This document shows positions 1 through 7,036 of a stretch of 49,304 bases of DNA, piece by piece. The DNA is from a virus, in the IMG/VR virus record IMGVR_UViG_3300032215_000120, positions 1-49,304 of that record, one strand, 5' to 3'. The notes under the pieces were generated by a model. That model was not told the origin of the DNA and made no database searches. It was given only the letters and a program-made list of their open reading frames with translations. The first letter of the stretch is position 1; the number at the start of each line of letters is the position of its first letter. The position numbers and the translations under genes were made by a program.

Positions 1-48
1 ACCTATAACGAAAAACCCTAAGTTGTCACACGCGCGACAGTTTAGCTC

Positions 49-97
49 TTGACAATTTAAGACAATGCCACACATGCAGTCAACCGAATGCATGTGT
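49..97 (+). promoter_or_regulatory. Candidate early promoter with overlapping inverted repeat
   Basis: A perfect -35-like TTGACA lies at 49-54. No good -10 is seen 17 nt later (ACATGC). The region where a -10 would lie is covered by a perfect 9-bp inverted repeat, ACACATGCA (70-78) and TGCATGTGT (89-97), with a 10-nt spacer. The arrangement suggests a repressor- or activator-controlled promoter driving the rightward small-gene operon that starts at 137. The arms could also form an RNA hairpin in the leader. The regulatory role is inferred from position and symmetry only. Confidence 0.4.
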
Positions 98-136
98 TGC
101 CCGTTGTAAGGGCCCAAACCAAAGGAGTAAAAGACT

Positions 137-355
137 ATGACAGACGAGCAAACCCTGATTCAATTTATACGCAATCACGCAAATGCCCACTATGAATCCG
201 GCTGGAGCACCATTGTCGAATGCTGGGAGGATGGAGACATTCTCGAGGCGCTAAGCGAAAACGATTTCGACTTGCCTAAAACAATGCAATCCATTAAGTC
301 TTATTTAGAAGTAATCGACGACCGCGACAGCGACGCCCACAATTCTGTTTTTTAA
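137..355 (+). CDS. Small acidic hypothetical protein, first gene of the rightward early operon
   Basis: 72 residues, acidic, without recognisable motif, signal or membrane segment. The ATG is preceded by a strong ribosome-binding site (AAGGAG, 10 nt upstream), and the stop is followed closely by the next gene. As the first gene after the promoter-like region it is probably made early. I do not recognise the family; small acidic early proteins of phages often bind host proteins, but nothing here shows it. Confidence 0.7.
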   Translation: MTDEQTLIQFIRNHANAHYESGWSTIVECWEDGDILEALSENDFDLPKTMQSIKSYLEVIDDRDSDAHNSVF

Positions 356-375
356 CTCACCCGAAAGGTAACACT

Positions 376-609
376 ATGAGACACACACGCGCTGAGAGAA
401 TCCGCCGATTCTTTTACATTCACACCGACGCCGCCGTGGCCGCCATGCTGGCCGCTGGTGTGCTGGTTGAGCTCATATGCTGGGCCATGCTGCCCGCGCC
501 TATCTGCTATTTCGCATTACTTGCAGCCTTTGTGCTGGCCTTTGGCGCCAGCTGCTTATTCTCCACCGCCTACCGGCAAGCACGCCGCATGGACACTTGG
601 CCATTTTGA
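376..609 (+). CDS. Small two-helix membrane protein
   Basis: 77 residues. A basic N-terminus (RHTRAERIRR) is followed by two hydrophobic segments at about residues 19-38 and 42-62, then a basic tail. This is the layout of a small inner-membrane protein with both ends in the cytoplasm. It is preceded by GAAAGGTAAC as ribosome-binding site and lies in the early operon, too far from the lysis genes at 33-34 kb to be an obvious holin. Function unknown. Confidence 0.6.
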   Translation: MRHTRAERIRRFFYIHTDAAVAAMLAAGVLVELICWAMLPAPICYFALLAAFVLAFGASCLFSTAYRQARRMDTWPF

Positions 610-619
610 AAGGTAACCA

Positions 620-829
620 ATGACAAACCAGCAACAAATACGCGCCGCCTTTTGGGCTGCATTCCCTAACCTACCGCGCCGCCGCTATCGCTACAGCTGG
701 AGCCGGTCCGACAAAACCGCCGAGCTGGTTTTCCCAATAGACACCCGCTGCGCCTTTGTTGATTATGTCGACCAGCTGCAGCGCGCCGGTGAGATATCCG
801 AGGCCCTCGCAAACCGCGCCACCCTTTGA
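620..829 (+). CDS. Small basic hypothetical protein
   Basis: 69 residues, rich in Arg and aromatic residues in the first half (a RRRYRY cluster near residues 20-25). The ribosome-binding site GAAAGGTAACC is nearly the same as that of the preceding gene, and the stop is 11 bases before the next start. No family recognised. The same DNA is open on the minus strand, but operon direction and the ribosome-binding site favour this reading. Confidence 0.55.
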   Translation: MTNQQQIRAAFWAAFPNLPRRRYRYSWSRSDKTAELVFPIDTRCAFVDYVDQLQRAGEISEALANRATL

Positions 830-840
830 AAGACTAACCA

Positions 841-978
841 ATGAAACACGACAAATACCGCACCAACTACACGCCAGAGCAAACGACGCCCCCCGATGCT
901 GGGGGATGGTCCGCGCTGCTGGGCGCTTGCTTTTTCGTTTGTTCAATCGCTGCCATATTGGCAATTTTTAAGGGGTAA
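841..978 (+). CDS. Very small single-helix membrane protein
   Basis: 45 residues. A hydrophilic N-terminal half (TPEQTTPPDAGG) is followed by one hydrophobic segment at about residues 23-42 (SALLGACFFVCSIAAILAIF) and a short KG end. The start follows the same GAAAGACTAACC-type leader as its neighbours, and the stop is 3 bases before the next gene. The regular spacing supports a real gene. Function unknown. Confidence 0.55.
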   Translation: MKHDKYRTNYTPEQTTPPDAGGWSALLGACFFVCSIAAILAIFKG

Positions 979-981
979 ATT

Positions 982-1458
982 ATGGGCTGGACTAGTTACG
1001 ACATTGACCGCGCTATGACCACTGATCAAGCGCTGCGCGCAGAGATGACACAACAAGGGACCGACGGCGCAAGCTGGGAGGTTATCGACTCCGCGACTGT
1101 AGGCGCCACATGGTATGCAATCATGCGCCGCACACTACCAACCGGCGAGGCCTTTCACTATGGGCTTGTATGCCTTACAGAGCGCCGCAACTTCGGCCCT
1201 TCAACAGAATTCAGCTACAAAGATATGACCGAAGGTTGTGGGCCGTTTTACTACGATGCACCCTTACGCCTGATAAACAAGCTGGACCAGCTCGCGCCTA
1301 ATCCATCACCGGCCGCCGCCGAATGGCGCGCCAAATGCCGAGAGACACGCGCCGCAAAGGCCGCAAAAGAACGCACCAAACGCGAGACGCGCGCTCAGCT
1401 GGCCAAATACATTTCCGCACAATTCAAAGGGGCCGCACATGCCAACGCTACTAATTAA
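982..1458 (+). CDS. DUF6927-like protein
   Basis: 158 residues. The N-terminal MGWTSY, the middle segment with WEVIDSATVGATWYAI and VCLTERRNFG, and the YKDMTEGCGPFYYDAP block match my memory of the DUF6927 family, found in phages, plasmids and some bacteria and of unknown function. The last 45 residues are Lys/Arg/Ala-rich and probably helical. The start has AAGGGG upstream. The 3' end overlaps the next gene by 20 bases, a sign of translational coupling. The family call is from memory and unchecked. Confidence 0.65.
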   Translation: MGWTSYDIDRAMTTDQALRAEMTQQGTDGASWEVIDSATVGATWYAIMRRTLPTGEAFHYGLVCLTERRNFGPSTEFSYKDMTEGCGPFYYDAPLRLINKLDQLAPNPSPAAAEWRAKCRETRAAKAAKERTKRETRAQLAKYISAQFKGAAHANATN

Positions 1459-2119
1459 CCAAAGCGCCAACAAAAAAACCGGCCCGCTGCCGGTGACTTA
1501 TTCCGAGCGCAGCACATGCCCGCCCAGCTGCCCACACTACGGCGCCGACTGCTATGCCGAGGCATTTCACACGCGCCTAGCTTGGGAGCGCGCCGCCACC
1601 GATGGCCGAAGTATTGCCGAGGTTGCCCGCTGGGTTGCTGCCATGCCAGAAGGCCAATTGTGGCGCCATGCTGTAGCCGGTGACTTATGGGGCAAAGGGG
1701 AGAAAATCGACGCCGCCGCACTGGGTGAAGTAGTCCGCGCTAATTTGGGCCGCCGCGGATTTACCTACACCCACAAAAAGAGCGCGCAAGCTGTTAAGTG
1801 GATCCGCCACGCCAATGCTTGGGGGTTTACTGTAAATTTATCGGCCGATGATGCTGGAGAGGCCGACAAGCTGGCCGAGCTGGCTGCCGGTCCGGTTGTC
1901 TGTATTGTTCCAGCTGATACGCCCGAGCACACCACCACGCCCGCGGGCCGGCCTATTGTTGTCTGCCCAGCACAAACGCGCGAGTACATGACCTGTGCTG
2001 TGTGCCAACTTTGCCAAAAGCCGGACCGCCGTTCTATTGTGGGTTTCCGCGCCCATGGACCAAAGGCCAAAGCCACCGACGCCCGCGCGCGCCGAGTAAT
2101 TCCAATTCTGAAAGGGTAA
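1439..2119 (+). CDS. Cysteine-rich phage protein, possible metal or Fe-S binding
   Basis: 226 residues. Cysteines form an N-terminal cluster, CPPSCPHYGADC (about residues 28-39), and a C-terminal cluster, CAVCQLC (about 182-188), followed by a conserved-looking IVGFRAHG. The layout resembles phage proteins that carry a metal or Fe-S site, some related to radical-SAM-like folds, but the classical CxxxCxxC spacing is not clearly present. The ATG has AAAGGGG upstream, inside the preceding gene, so the two are translationally coupled. Exact family not named; metal binding is inferred. Confidence 0.65.
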   Translation: MPTLLINQSANKKTGPLPVTYSERSTCPPSCPHYGADCYAEAFHTRLAWERAATDGRSIAEVARWVAAMPEGQLWRHAVAGDLWGKGEKIDAAALGEVVRANLGRRGFTYTHKKSAQAVKWIRHANAWGFTVNLSADDAGEADKLAELAAGPVVCIVPADTPEHTTTPAGRPIVVCPAQTREYMTCAVCQLCQKPDRRSIVGFRAHGPKAKATDARARRVIPILKG

Positions 2120-2122
2120 GAC

Positions 2123-2239
2123 ATGACAAACGAAGAAATTATCGACTTATACCAGCGCAAGCTAAATATGACGCTGGCCGAGCTGGCCCGCATTACTGGG
2201 AAAACAATCCCGCAACTTAAAAAAATATTAATGGGGTGA
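2123..2239 (+). CDS. 38-residue putative helix-turn-helix peptide
   Basis: 38 residues. The second half, MTLAELARITGKTIPQLKKI, has the spacing of a helix-turn-helix (helix, Gly turn, recognition helix) as in resolvase- or Xre-like DNA-binding heads. It starts 3 bases after the preceding stop, with AAAGGG upstream, and ends 3 bases before the next gene. It is short for an independent DNA-binding protein and would have to dimerise. It is supported by position and ribosome-binding site. Confidence 0.5.
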   Translation: MTNEEIIDLYQRKLNMTLAELARITGKTIPQLKKILMG

Positions 2240-2242
2240 AAC

Positions 2243-2509
2243 ATGATCAAACGAATAACCGCAAAATTTCACGGCCGCGACGCTATCACCGGCGCGCCTA
2301 TCCGCAAAGGTGACGATATCCAATATTGCACCGACACGCGCCGCGCTTGGCTGGCCGAGCACGACGACTGCCAGCACGACGATCAAGGCGCCTACATCAC
2401 ACCCACACAATACCGGTCCGATATTTTTAAGCTGGGCGGCCGCGAGTTTTATCGCAACAAAGCCGGCCGTTGTATCGATGCGCCCTGTTGTGGCTGCTGC
2501 AATATTTAA
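2243..2509 (+). CDS. Small Cys-rich hypothetical protein
   Basis: 88 residues, ending in a cysteine cluster (CIDAPCCGCCNI). Early residues (FHGRDAITGAPIRKGDDI) look like a small beta-rich fold. Cys at about 29 and 43 plus the C-terminal group could bind a metal. AATGGGG precedes the start and the next gene begins about 10 bases after the stop. No family recognised. Confidence 0.55.
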   Translation: MIKRITAKFHGRDAITGAPIRKGDDIQYCTDTRRAWLAEHDDCQHDDQGAYITPTQYRSDIFKLGGREFYRNKAGRCIDAPCCGCCNI

Positions 2510-2519
2510 GGGGCTGCAC

Positions 2520-2741
2520 ATGATCGAATTCTGTAACACGCCGCGCACCATGGCCGAAATACTGGCCGAGGGTTTCACGCGCGATCAGGTATACGGGGCC
2601 GTAAAACGCGGCGCCCTACTAAACACGAACCGACGCGACGCATGGGGCCGCACCCAGCACGGCGCCGGCTTATTTGTAAACCCAAACCCGCCGGCAGCAT
2701 ATGACGCGCGCGAGCTGGTCCAAGCTTGGGGCCGCGCATGA
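2520..2741 (+). CDS. Small hypothetical protein with possible winged-helix character
   Basis: 73 residues from the ATG at 2520, which has AAGGGGC upstream; the same frame is open further upstream, but that part overlaps the preceding gene and lacks a ribosome-binding site. The sequence reads TMAEILAEGFTRDQVYGAVKRGAL, then a hairpin-like stretch rich in N and G (RRDAWGRTQHGAGLFV). That resembles a small helix-turn-helix with a wing. DNA binding is inferred. The stop overlaps the next start (ATGA). Confidence 0.55.
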   Translation: MIEFCNTPRTMAEILAEGFTRDQVYGAVKRGALLNTNRRDAWGRTQHGAGLFVNPNPPAAYDARELVQAWGRA

Positions 2742-2899
2742 AACACACCGAGAGCGAATATATAAACGCCGGCCACGCCTACGAGCTGGGCCGCAAAGCT
2801 GGGGAAACCCTTCGCGCGATGCTGGAGGCTGAAACGCCCGAAGACCGCGCCGAGGGCCGCCGGTTGATCGAACAGGGCCGCCGAGAGGCGCGCCAATAA
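2738..2899 (+). CDS. Small helical charged protein
   Basis: 53 residues, almost entirely charged helix (AGHAYELGRKAGETLRAMLEAE then RAEGRRLIEQGRREAR is the pattern, given here in parts). It starts in an ATGA overlap with the previous gene, which argues for translational coupling. No motif recognised. Confidence 0.5.
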   Translation: MKHTESEYINAGHAYELGRKAGETLRAMLEAETPEDRAEGRRLIEQGRREARQ

Positions 2900-2936
2900 G
2901 CCACCAGCACGAGGCTAATTTTTAAAAAGGAAAAGC

Positions 2937-3146
2937 ATGATATTAAACACACCCGACCAAATCCAAGCATTCCGGCGCTTGACGCTATTGAAAGGCTTAC
3001 AGCTCGAGGCTGAAGGCTATCAAGTAAAGCGGCCGCCGAGTTGCTACACAGTAATAAAAAAAGAGTTCAAGCTTAAAGGCAATAAAGCCAAAGTATTGGA
3101 CCAGTTCACAAAGATAGTCAACAACTTAAAGGAATCATCAACATGA
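2937..3146 (+). CDS. Small basic hypothetical protein
   Basis: 69 residues, Lys-rich, preceded by AAAAGGAAAAGC. From about here onward base composition drops from visibly GC-rich to more balanced. The stop overlaps the next start. No family recognised. Confidence 0.6.
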   Translation: MILNTPDQIQAFRRLTLLKGLQLEAEGYQVKRPPSCYTVIKKEFKLKGNKAKVLDQFTKIVNNLKESST

Positions 3147-3310
3147 AAACATTCAAAATATTAGCGTCATCGATCAGCTATTACACGCTGGAGCTCGAGG
3201 CGGAAACCGAGCAAGAAGCTTTTTTACTGGCTAAGGAGGCCGACGGCAGCGACTTCGAGCGCGACGGCGAAGGTGATTGGGTTATTGTTAATGTAGAGGA
3301 GGCAGTATGA
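3143..3310 (+). CDS. Small DpnD/PcfM-like protein
   Basis: 55 residues with the pattern MKTFKI...YYTLELEAETEQEAFLLAKEAD...DWVIVNVEE: a beta strand, a second strand with alternating Glu, a helix and a final strand. This matches my memory of the small DpnD/PcfM family (role unknown, found in phages and conjugative elements). ATGA overlap with the next gene. Its 3' end is repeated about 650 bases downstream in the short ORF at 3883. Confidence 0.55.
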   Translation: MKTFKILASSISYYTLELEAETEQEAFLLAKEADGSDFERDGEGDWVIVNVEEAV

Positions 3311-3870
3311 GTAATTACCCAAAAGAATACGATTTAGATCAGTTAAGTAATCAATATTTGATTGAGGCATTTTCGGATGCGGAAAGCCCCGCAGAACTTT
3401 ATAGACAAGTTTACAAATACAGCTCATGCGGCGCATATCTTAGCGTCACTATTGAATACACCAAGGTTTCAGGCACTTGCTTTGATGACTACCATGAAGA
3501 AATAGAACAAAAAACTTTAGGCGGCGATGATTTATCTTTACTGGGCACATGGAAAGACATGGATGAGCGAGGTGAGCTGGTTGTGTCTTTTACTGTCGGA
3601 AGTATTGTTGAGGGCGTTGACTATGGCACAGACGATATTGAAGTTAAGGCTAATCAACTAGAGGAAGAGCCAAAAGAATTTCGCAATCGGTTTGATGCTG
3701 CCTTGAAAGAAGTAGAGCAAGAAGCGGAGTCTATTTGGAACGAGACACACGGATGCGAGTCTTGCCAAGCATATTGGACCGACCAAGGACTAGATATCGA
3801 TGATAGCGGCGGGATTGTTCCCGTGTATCAGTATTGCCCTGACTGCAAGGGTCAAGGCGCAAGTTTTTAA
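3307..3870 (+). CDS. Hypothetical protein with C-terminal zinc-ribbon-like Cys pairs
   Basis: 187 residues, acidic overall. The C-terminal 40 residues hold CESC and CPDCKGQG, a pair resembling one module of a DnaJ-type zinc finger (CxxCxGxG); the first pair lacks the usual glycines. It starts in an ATGA overlap with the preceding gene, with GAGGAGG upstream. Function unknown; a metal site is inferred. Confidence 0.6.
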   Translation: MSNYPKEYDLDQLSNQYLIEAFSDAESPAELYRQVYKYSSCGAYLSVTIEYTKVSGTCFDDYHEEIEQKTLGGDDLSLLGTWKDMDERGELVVSFTVGSIVEGVDYGTDDIEVKANQLEEEPKEFRNRFDAALKEVEQEAESIWNETHGCESCQAYWTDQGLDIDDSGGIVPVYQYCPDCKGQGASF

Positions 3871-3882
3871 AAAGGAAACACC

Positions 3883-3963
3883 ATGAAACAAGAAGAACGC
3901 AAAGCTTTTGCCGAGGCATACGCTAACCATTGGGTTATTGTTAATGTGGAGGTGGCAGCATGA
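3883..3963 (+). pseudogene. 26-codon chimeric gene remnant
   Basis: This short ORF keeps a good ribosome-binding site (AAAAGGAAACACC) and an ATGA overlap with the next gene. Its first 16 residues (MKQEERKAFAEAYANH) resemble the start of the protein at 4300 (MTNEEIKAFVNAYSNN). Its last 10 (WVIVNVEVAA) repeat the end of the protein at 3143 (WVIVNVEEAV). At DNA level a stretch of about 36 bases around 3277-3312 recurs at 3929-3964 with only a few changes. I infer a deletion-fusion product of once longer duplicated genes; it may still serve as a translated leader. Confidence 0.5.
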
Positions 3964-4145
3964 GCACGGAACAAAACACCCTCACCCACATACAAGAGAT
4001 TTATTTTGATGTATGCGACCAGCTGGACTACCAGTCCTACGAAGATATGGGCTACAAAAATAAACGCGAGATGCTGCAAGAGTTCAAGTGGAAACTCGAG
4101 CGCATAGAGGCAGACTTTAAACAACTAATGAAAGAAACAGCATGA
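3960..4145 (+). CDS. Small charged helical protein
   Basis: 61 residues, helical, with alternating acidic and basic residues and a Lys/Glu-rich C-terminal half. It begins in an ATGA overlap with the short chimeric ORF, with GGAGGTGGC upstream, and ends in an ATGA overlap with the next gene. No family recognised. Confidence 0.55.
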   Translation: MSTEQNTLTHIQEIYFDVCDQLDYQSYEDMGYKNKREMLQEFKWKLERIEADFKQLMKETA

Positions 4146-4303
4146 ACATCGATGACGCACTAAAGATTGTATGGGAGGCTTTGCACGGATTCCGTGAAGA
4201 CTGTATTCCAGAAGGCGATCTTCACTATGACGAACAATGGGACGATATTTGTACCGCGATGGCAGCATTACAGGAAACTTTAAACAAGGAGATAACACCA
4301 TGA
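4142..4303 (+). CDS. Small acidic hypothetical protein
   Basis: 53 residues, acidic, with DDALKIVWEALHGFRED and a further helix. Linked by ATGA overlaps on both sides, which supports expression. No recognised motif. Confidence 0.5.
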   Translation: MNIDDALKIVWEALHGFREDCIPEGDLHYDEQWDDICTAMAALQETLNKEITP

Positions 4304-4509
4304 CTAACGAAGAAATCAAAGCTTTTGTAAACGCATATTCCAACAATGTAGCGTCACTATCAGATGACCTAGTGGAAGACTTTGTGCGACGCTATGAAAC
4401 CGGCGAAGATATAGATTATTCATGCGAACATACCGGCGTTATGGACGCGCTGGGCATGTGGCACGATGCTATTAAGTGGAAGTTAACTCAACTAAAAGAA
4501 TTAACTTAA
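4300..4509 (+). CDS. Small acidic protein, last gene of the rightward operon
   Basis: 69 residues from the ATG at 4300, chosen over an upstream in-frame start because AAGGAG lies 8 bases before it and it overlaps the preceding stop. Sequence is acidic and helical. Its N-terminus (MTNEEIKAFVNAYSNN) is the parent-like version of the chimeric ORF at 3883. It ends 34 bases before the convergent primase gene. Function unknown. Confidence 0.55.
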   Translation: MTNEEIKAFVNAYSNNVASLSDDLVEDFVRRYETGEDIDYSCEHTGVMDALGMWHDAIKWKLTQLKELT

Positions 4510-4540
4510 CATTAAATCCAGTAGTACTAAAGTAAGGTTG

Positions 4541-4557
4541 TTGTTACACTGTAACAA
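4541..4557. repeat. 17-bp perfect palindrome between convergent operons
   Basis: TTGTTACA, one base, TGTAACAA. It covers the stop codon of the minus-strand primase-like gene and lies 31 bases after the plus-strand operon. There is no T run on either side, so it does not look like a standard intrinsic terminator. It shares the TGTAAC/GTTACA half-site with a palindrome at 10972-10985 upstream of the same minus-strand operon, which suggests a shared DNA-binding protein. Confidence 0.4.
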
Positions 4558-5338
4558 GAAACCCGCGCAAGGATTCGGCGACCGCGGCGGTCCCAATCCT
4601 CTGCTCGGCGTCGTTGAAGTCCTCGCCCTTCTCGCCAAGCCAATAGCATGAGGCTATTTTCTCGGCACTCCGTATGCCCATCTCATCATGATCCGCAATG
4701 ACTAAAGGTTGCTCCAAGCTTGAGGCTATTTCTACCATGTTGGCAGCCGAGAAGCAGATATGGATGGTGTATCGCTCTCTCAAATGCTTTAGCGCGCGCC
4801 TGACAGACATGCCGGTAGCCACCCCTTCGCACACAATGTCCCGCCCTTTGTTGTCGATCTTGAGGCTAGCACCCTTAGTGATTTGTCCCGCGAGAAACTT
4901 CTTAACACCATCTGGATCGATTAACTGGCAACCTACTAGCAGATTACCAATACGCATCGGGATCACCAGCAAGTCTTTCCATACTGAAAAGCTCGCATCG
5001 AATCCTTTGCGAATCATGTACGCATGAGGCTGTTTGGTTGTGCTGCCGACAATGTAGGCGGCCTTGCGTTTGGCTTGATCCTGTCGCTCGAGGCGTTCTT
5101 TGTGCATCCGCTGGCGGTTGGCCGCGGCGTTTGGGTCCGGAGCATAAGGCGTATCGGACTTGTAGATCACATGCTTATCGTGGACCGCGAAGTTAATTAC
5201 CGCCCCAGTATGTCCGTCAAAAATGTAAGCGCCGTTCCTCTTCTTTGGGTGGTCTACTGTTCCAACCCTGATCCATTTGTTGAGCTCGAGGCCATCAATC
5301 AGAAGGCCGTGCTTTATGGCAAACCGCTCAAACTCCAT
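4544..5338 (-). CDS. Toprim-domain primase-like protein
   Basis: 264 residues. The C-terminal half carries Toprim signatures: the catalytic Glu in IVCEGVATGMS (E171), the DxD pair in IADHDEMG (D216, D218), and EDFND (about 239-243). This is the pattern of phage and plasmid primases and Toprim_3-type proteins. No N-terminal CxxC zinc finger is seen, so template recognition may rest on another protein. It is the last gene of the leftward operon, after the SF2 helicase. A role in primer synthesis at replication is inferred; no DNA polymerase is in the window. Confidence 0.75.
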   Translation of the reverse strand: MEFERFAIKHGLLIDGLELNKWIRVGTVDHPKKRNGAYIFDGHTGAVINFAVHDKHVIYKSDTPYAPDPNAAANRQRMHKERLERQDQAKRKAAYIVGSTTKQPHAYMIRKGFDASFSVWKDLLVIPMRIGNLLVGCQLIDPDGVKKFLAGQITKGASLKIDNKGRDIVCEGVATGMSVRRALKHLRERYTIHICFSAANMVEIASSLEQPLVIADHDEMGIRSAEKIASCYWLGEKGEDFNDAEQRIGTAAVAESLRGFLVTV

Positions 5339-5549
5339 CGTCTTGCTCCAACTTAATCACCATCTCAGCAAACTGTTTCAAGCCCACCAAATCCCCGTCC
5401 AGCACATGATCATCGAATACAAACTTATGCTGTTTGATGTCAAATACAAACTTAGTAAGCACCAGTATCCCGCACTCATGCGCCAGCTCGGCCAACTCTT
5501 CGTTCGTCATCTCAGCTACCTTCATGGTTTTGCCTGTGATTTTGACCAT
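5328..5549 (-). CDS. Small hypothetical protein between helicase and primase genes
   Basis: Up to 73 residues. Two starts are possible: the ATG at 5549, with GAGG about 8 bases upstream, inside the helicase gene; or the ATG at 5525, which makes an ATGA overlap with the helicase stop but has a poor ribosome-binding site. The sequence contains a helix (MTNEELAELAHECGI) and a beta-rich middle (KFVFDIKQHKFVFDD). It overlaps the primase gene by 11 bases. No family recognised. Confidence 0.55.
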   Translation of the reverse strand: MVKITGKTMKVAEMTNEELAELAHECGILVLTKFVFDIKQHKFVFDDHVLDGDLVGLKQFAEMVIKLEQDDGV

Positions 5550-6997
5550 GCTATGTACCTCGATTTAATAAAGTTTGCAGTTGTTAACGACGTAGGGCGC
5601 GTGGTTTTATGAAGTCCATTGGGGAAGTGTCCATACTTTTCTTTGTATTTATGAGCGGCCCAGCCTTCTTTGTAGTTTCGTTCTTTAGCGTAATGCAGCA
5701 GTTCGGAATAGAAGTCTTGATTGCCACTAATGATCTTCTTGTTGACGCCGCCCAGCTCCTCTAAAACCCCTGGGACTACATTTAATATCTTGAGGGGTTT
5801 CTCATGCCCGCACTCACCGCAGACATTGGATGGCCATATCCATAAAGCCTTACACGCTGGGCACTTGGCTTCTTTCTTTTCTTTCTCGTCAGGTTCTTTT
5901 TTGGTTGTCTCGCCACTATCGTTGAGCTCGGTAACACCCTCGTCGTATAACTTATCCCACTCCTTTCTAAATCTAAGATAGTTACCAGAGTGATCCAGCC
6001 AAACACAAAACTTTTTACCTTCAAACGGGCGCATGATGCGTCCCATCTGTTGGACATGGCTTGAGAAAGACTTGGAGAATGGTCGCGCGCTGACACCTAT
6101 CATCACATCAGGCACATCAAAACCTCTGGTCAGAATGTCTGTGGCTATCAGTCCATGAATACTGGAATCAGGCTTACTAAACTCCTCGATAGTTTCTTCT
6201 TTGAACTCGCCATCTTCTTTGTATGAGATCGCAACAAAGTTATAGCCACGCGCTTTAAATTGAATCTCAAGATCACGACCATGATCTACGCCAGCACAAA
6301 ACACTACAGTCTTCTTCGGTCCACCAAAGATATCGAATGTCTTTTTCTCCCATTCTGTAACGATATCCCCCGTGATCTGCATACCGCGCTGGGTTACTTC
6401 CTCCTCCTTCCATTCGCCAAATGCGTTCTTTGTCGCACCTTCCATGTCAATCTCTTTAGCAATAAAGACTTTGAGCGGGGTTAGCCAGCCATCATCAATC
6501 AATTCACCAGTAGATTTAGCGCCAACAACATTGGTGTAGACATTGCCGAGCCCTTTTGTAAAAGGTGTAGCAGTCAGGCCAATGACTTTGAGGCTGGGGT
6601 TTTGTTTGACAAACTCAATAACACTCTTGCGCTGCACATGGCATTCATCGATGATCATAAGTTCGATATCAGGAAAAGTATCACGCTTTTCCAAGGTCTG
6701 GGCGGAGCATACTTGGATGCGCTCTATGGGTCTGTAGCGCCAATGGTCTGCTTGCATGACGCCGTGGTTGATCCCGTAGCGCGCTAGCCTTGTACTGGTT
6801 TGATTCACCAGCACGATGCGATCAAGCACCATGGCAGTCTTTTGATATTTGGCAGAGACTTCCTTCATGATGGCCATAGCCACCTCAGTCTTGCCAAATC
6901 CAGTCGGTGCATACAAGAGCTGGCATCTGTGCCCGTCTGCAAATCCTTCTTCTATCTTCGTCACCACTTCTTTTTGGTGAGGTCTAAGTTCTAGCAT
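5522..6997 (-). CDS. SF2 DNA helicase with zinc ribbon
   Basis: 491 residues from the ATG at 6997, which has TTGGAG upstream; a TTG four codons earlier is less likely. Motifs in order: Walker A APTGFGKT (30-37), DECH box (117-120), TATPF (142-146), motif V region ATDILTRGFDVPD, motif VI QMGRIMR (317-323). A four-cysteine zinc ribbon follows (CPAC and CGEC near 379-396). The layout matches UvsW/ComFA-like and phage DEAD/DEAH helicases. It likely unwinds or remodels DNA at replication forks or junctions, in line with the nearby Toprim and RuvC genes. Confidence 0.85.
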   Translation of the reverse strand: MLELRPHQKEVVTKIEEGFADGHRCQLLYAPTGFGKTEVAMAIMKEVSAKYQKTAMVLDRIVLVNQTSTRLARYGINHGVMQADHWRYRPIERIQVCSAQTLEKRDTFPDIELMIIDECHVQRKSVIEFVKQNPSLKVIGLTATPFTKGLGNVYTNVVGAKSTGELIDDGWLTPLKVFIAKEIDMEGATKNAFGEWKEEEVTQRGMQITGDIVTEWEKKTFDIFGGPKKTVVFCAGVDHGRDLEIQFKARGYNFVAISYKEDGEFKEETIEEFSKPDSSIHGLIATDILTRGFDVPDVMIGVSARPFSKSFSSHVQQMGRIMRPFEGKKFCVWLDHSGNYLRFRKEWDKLYDEGVTELNDSGETTKKEPDEKEKKEAKCPACKALWIWPSNVCGECGHEKPLKILNVVPGVLEELGGVNKKIISGNQDFYSELLHYAKERNYKEGWAAHKYKEKYGHFPNGLHKTTRPTSLTTANFIKSRYIAWSKSQAKP

Positions 6998-7036
6998 TGA
7001 TTTCTCCAACTGGGAAACTGCCCAGCATCAGGTTAA

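Noticed and set aside
1765-2250. 161-codon open frame on the minus strand across the Cys-rich gene
   Set aside because: It is a shadow of the plus-strand genes at 1439-2239; the plus strand has ribosome-binding sites and overlap junctions.
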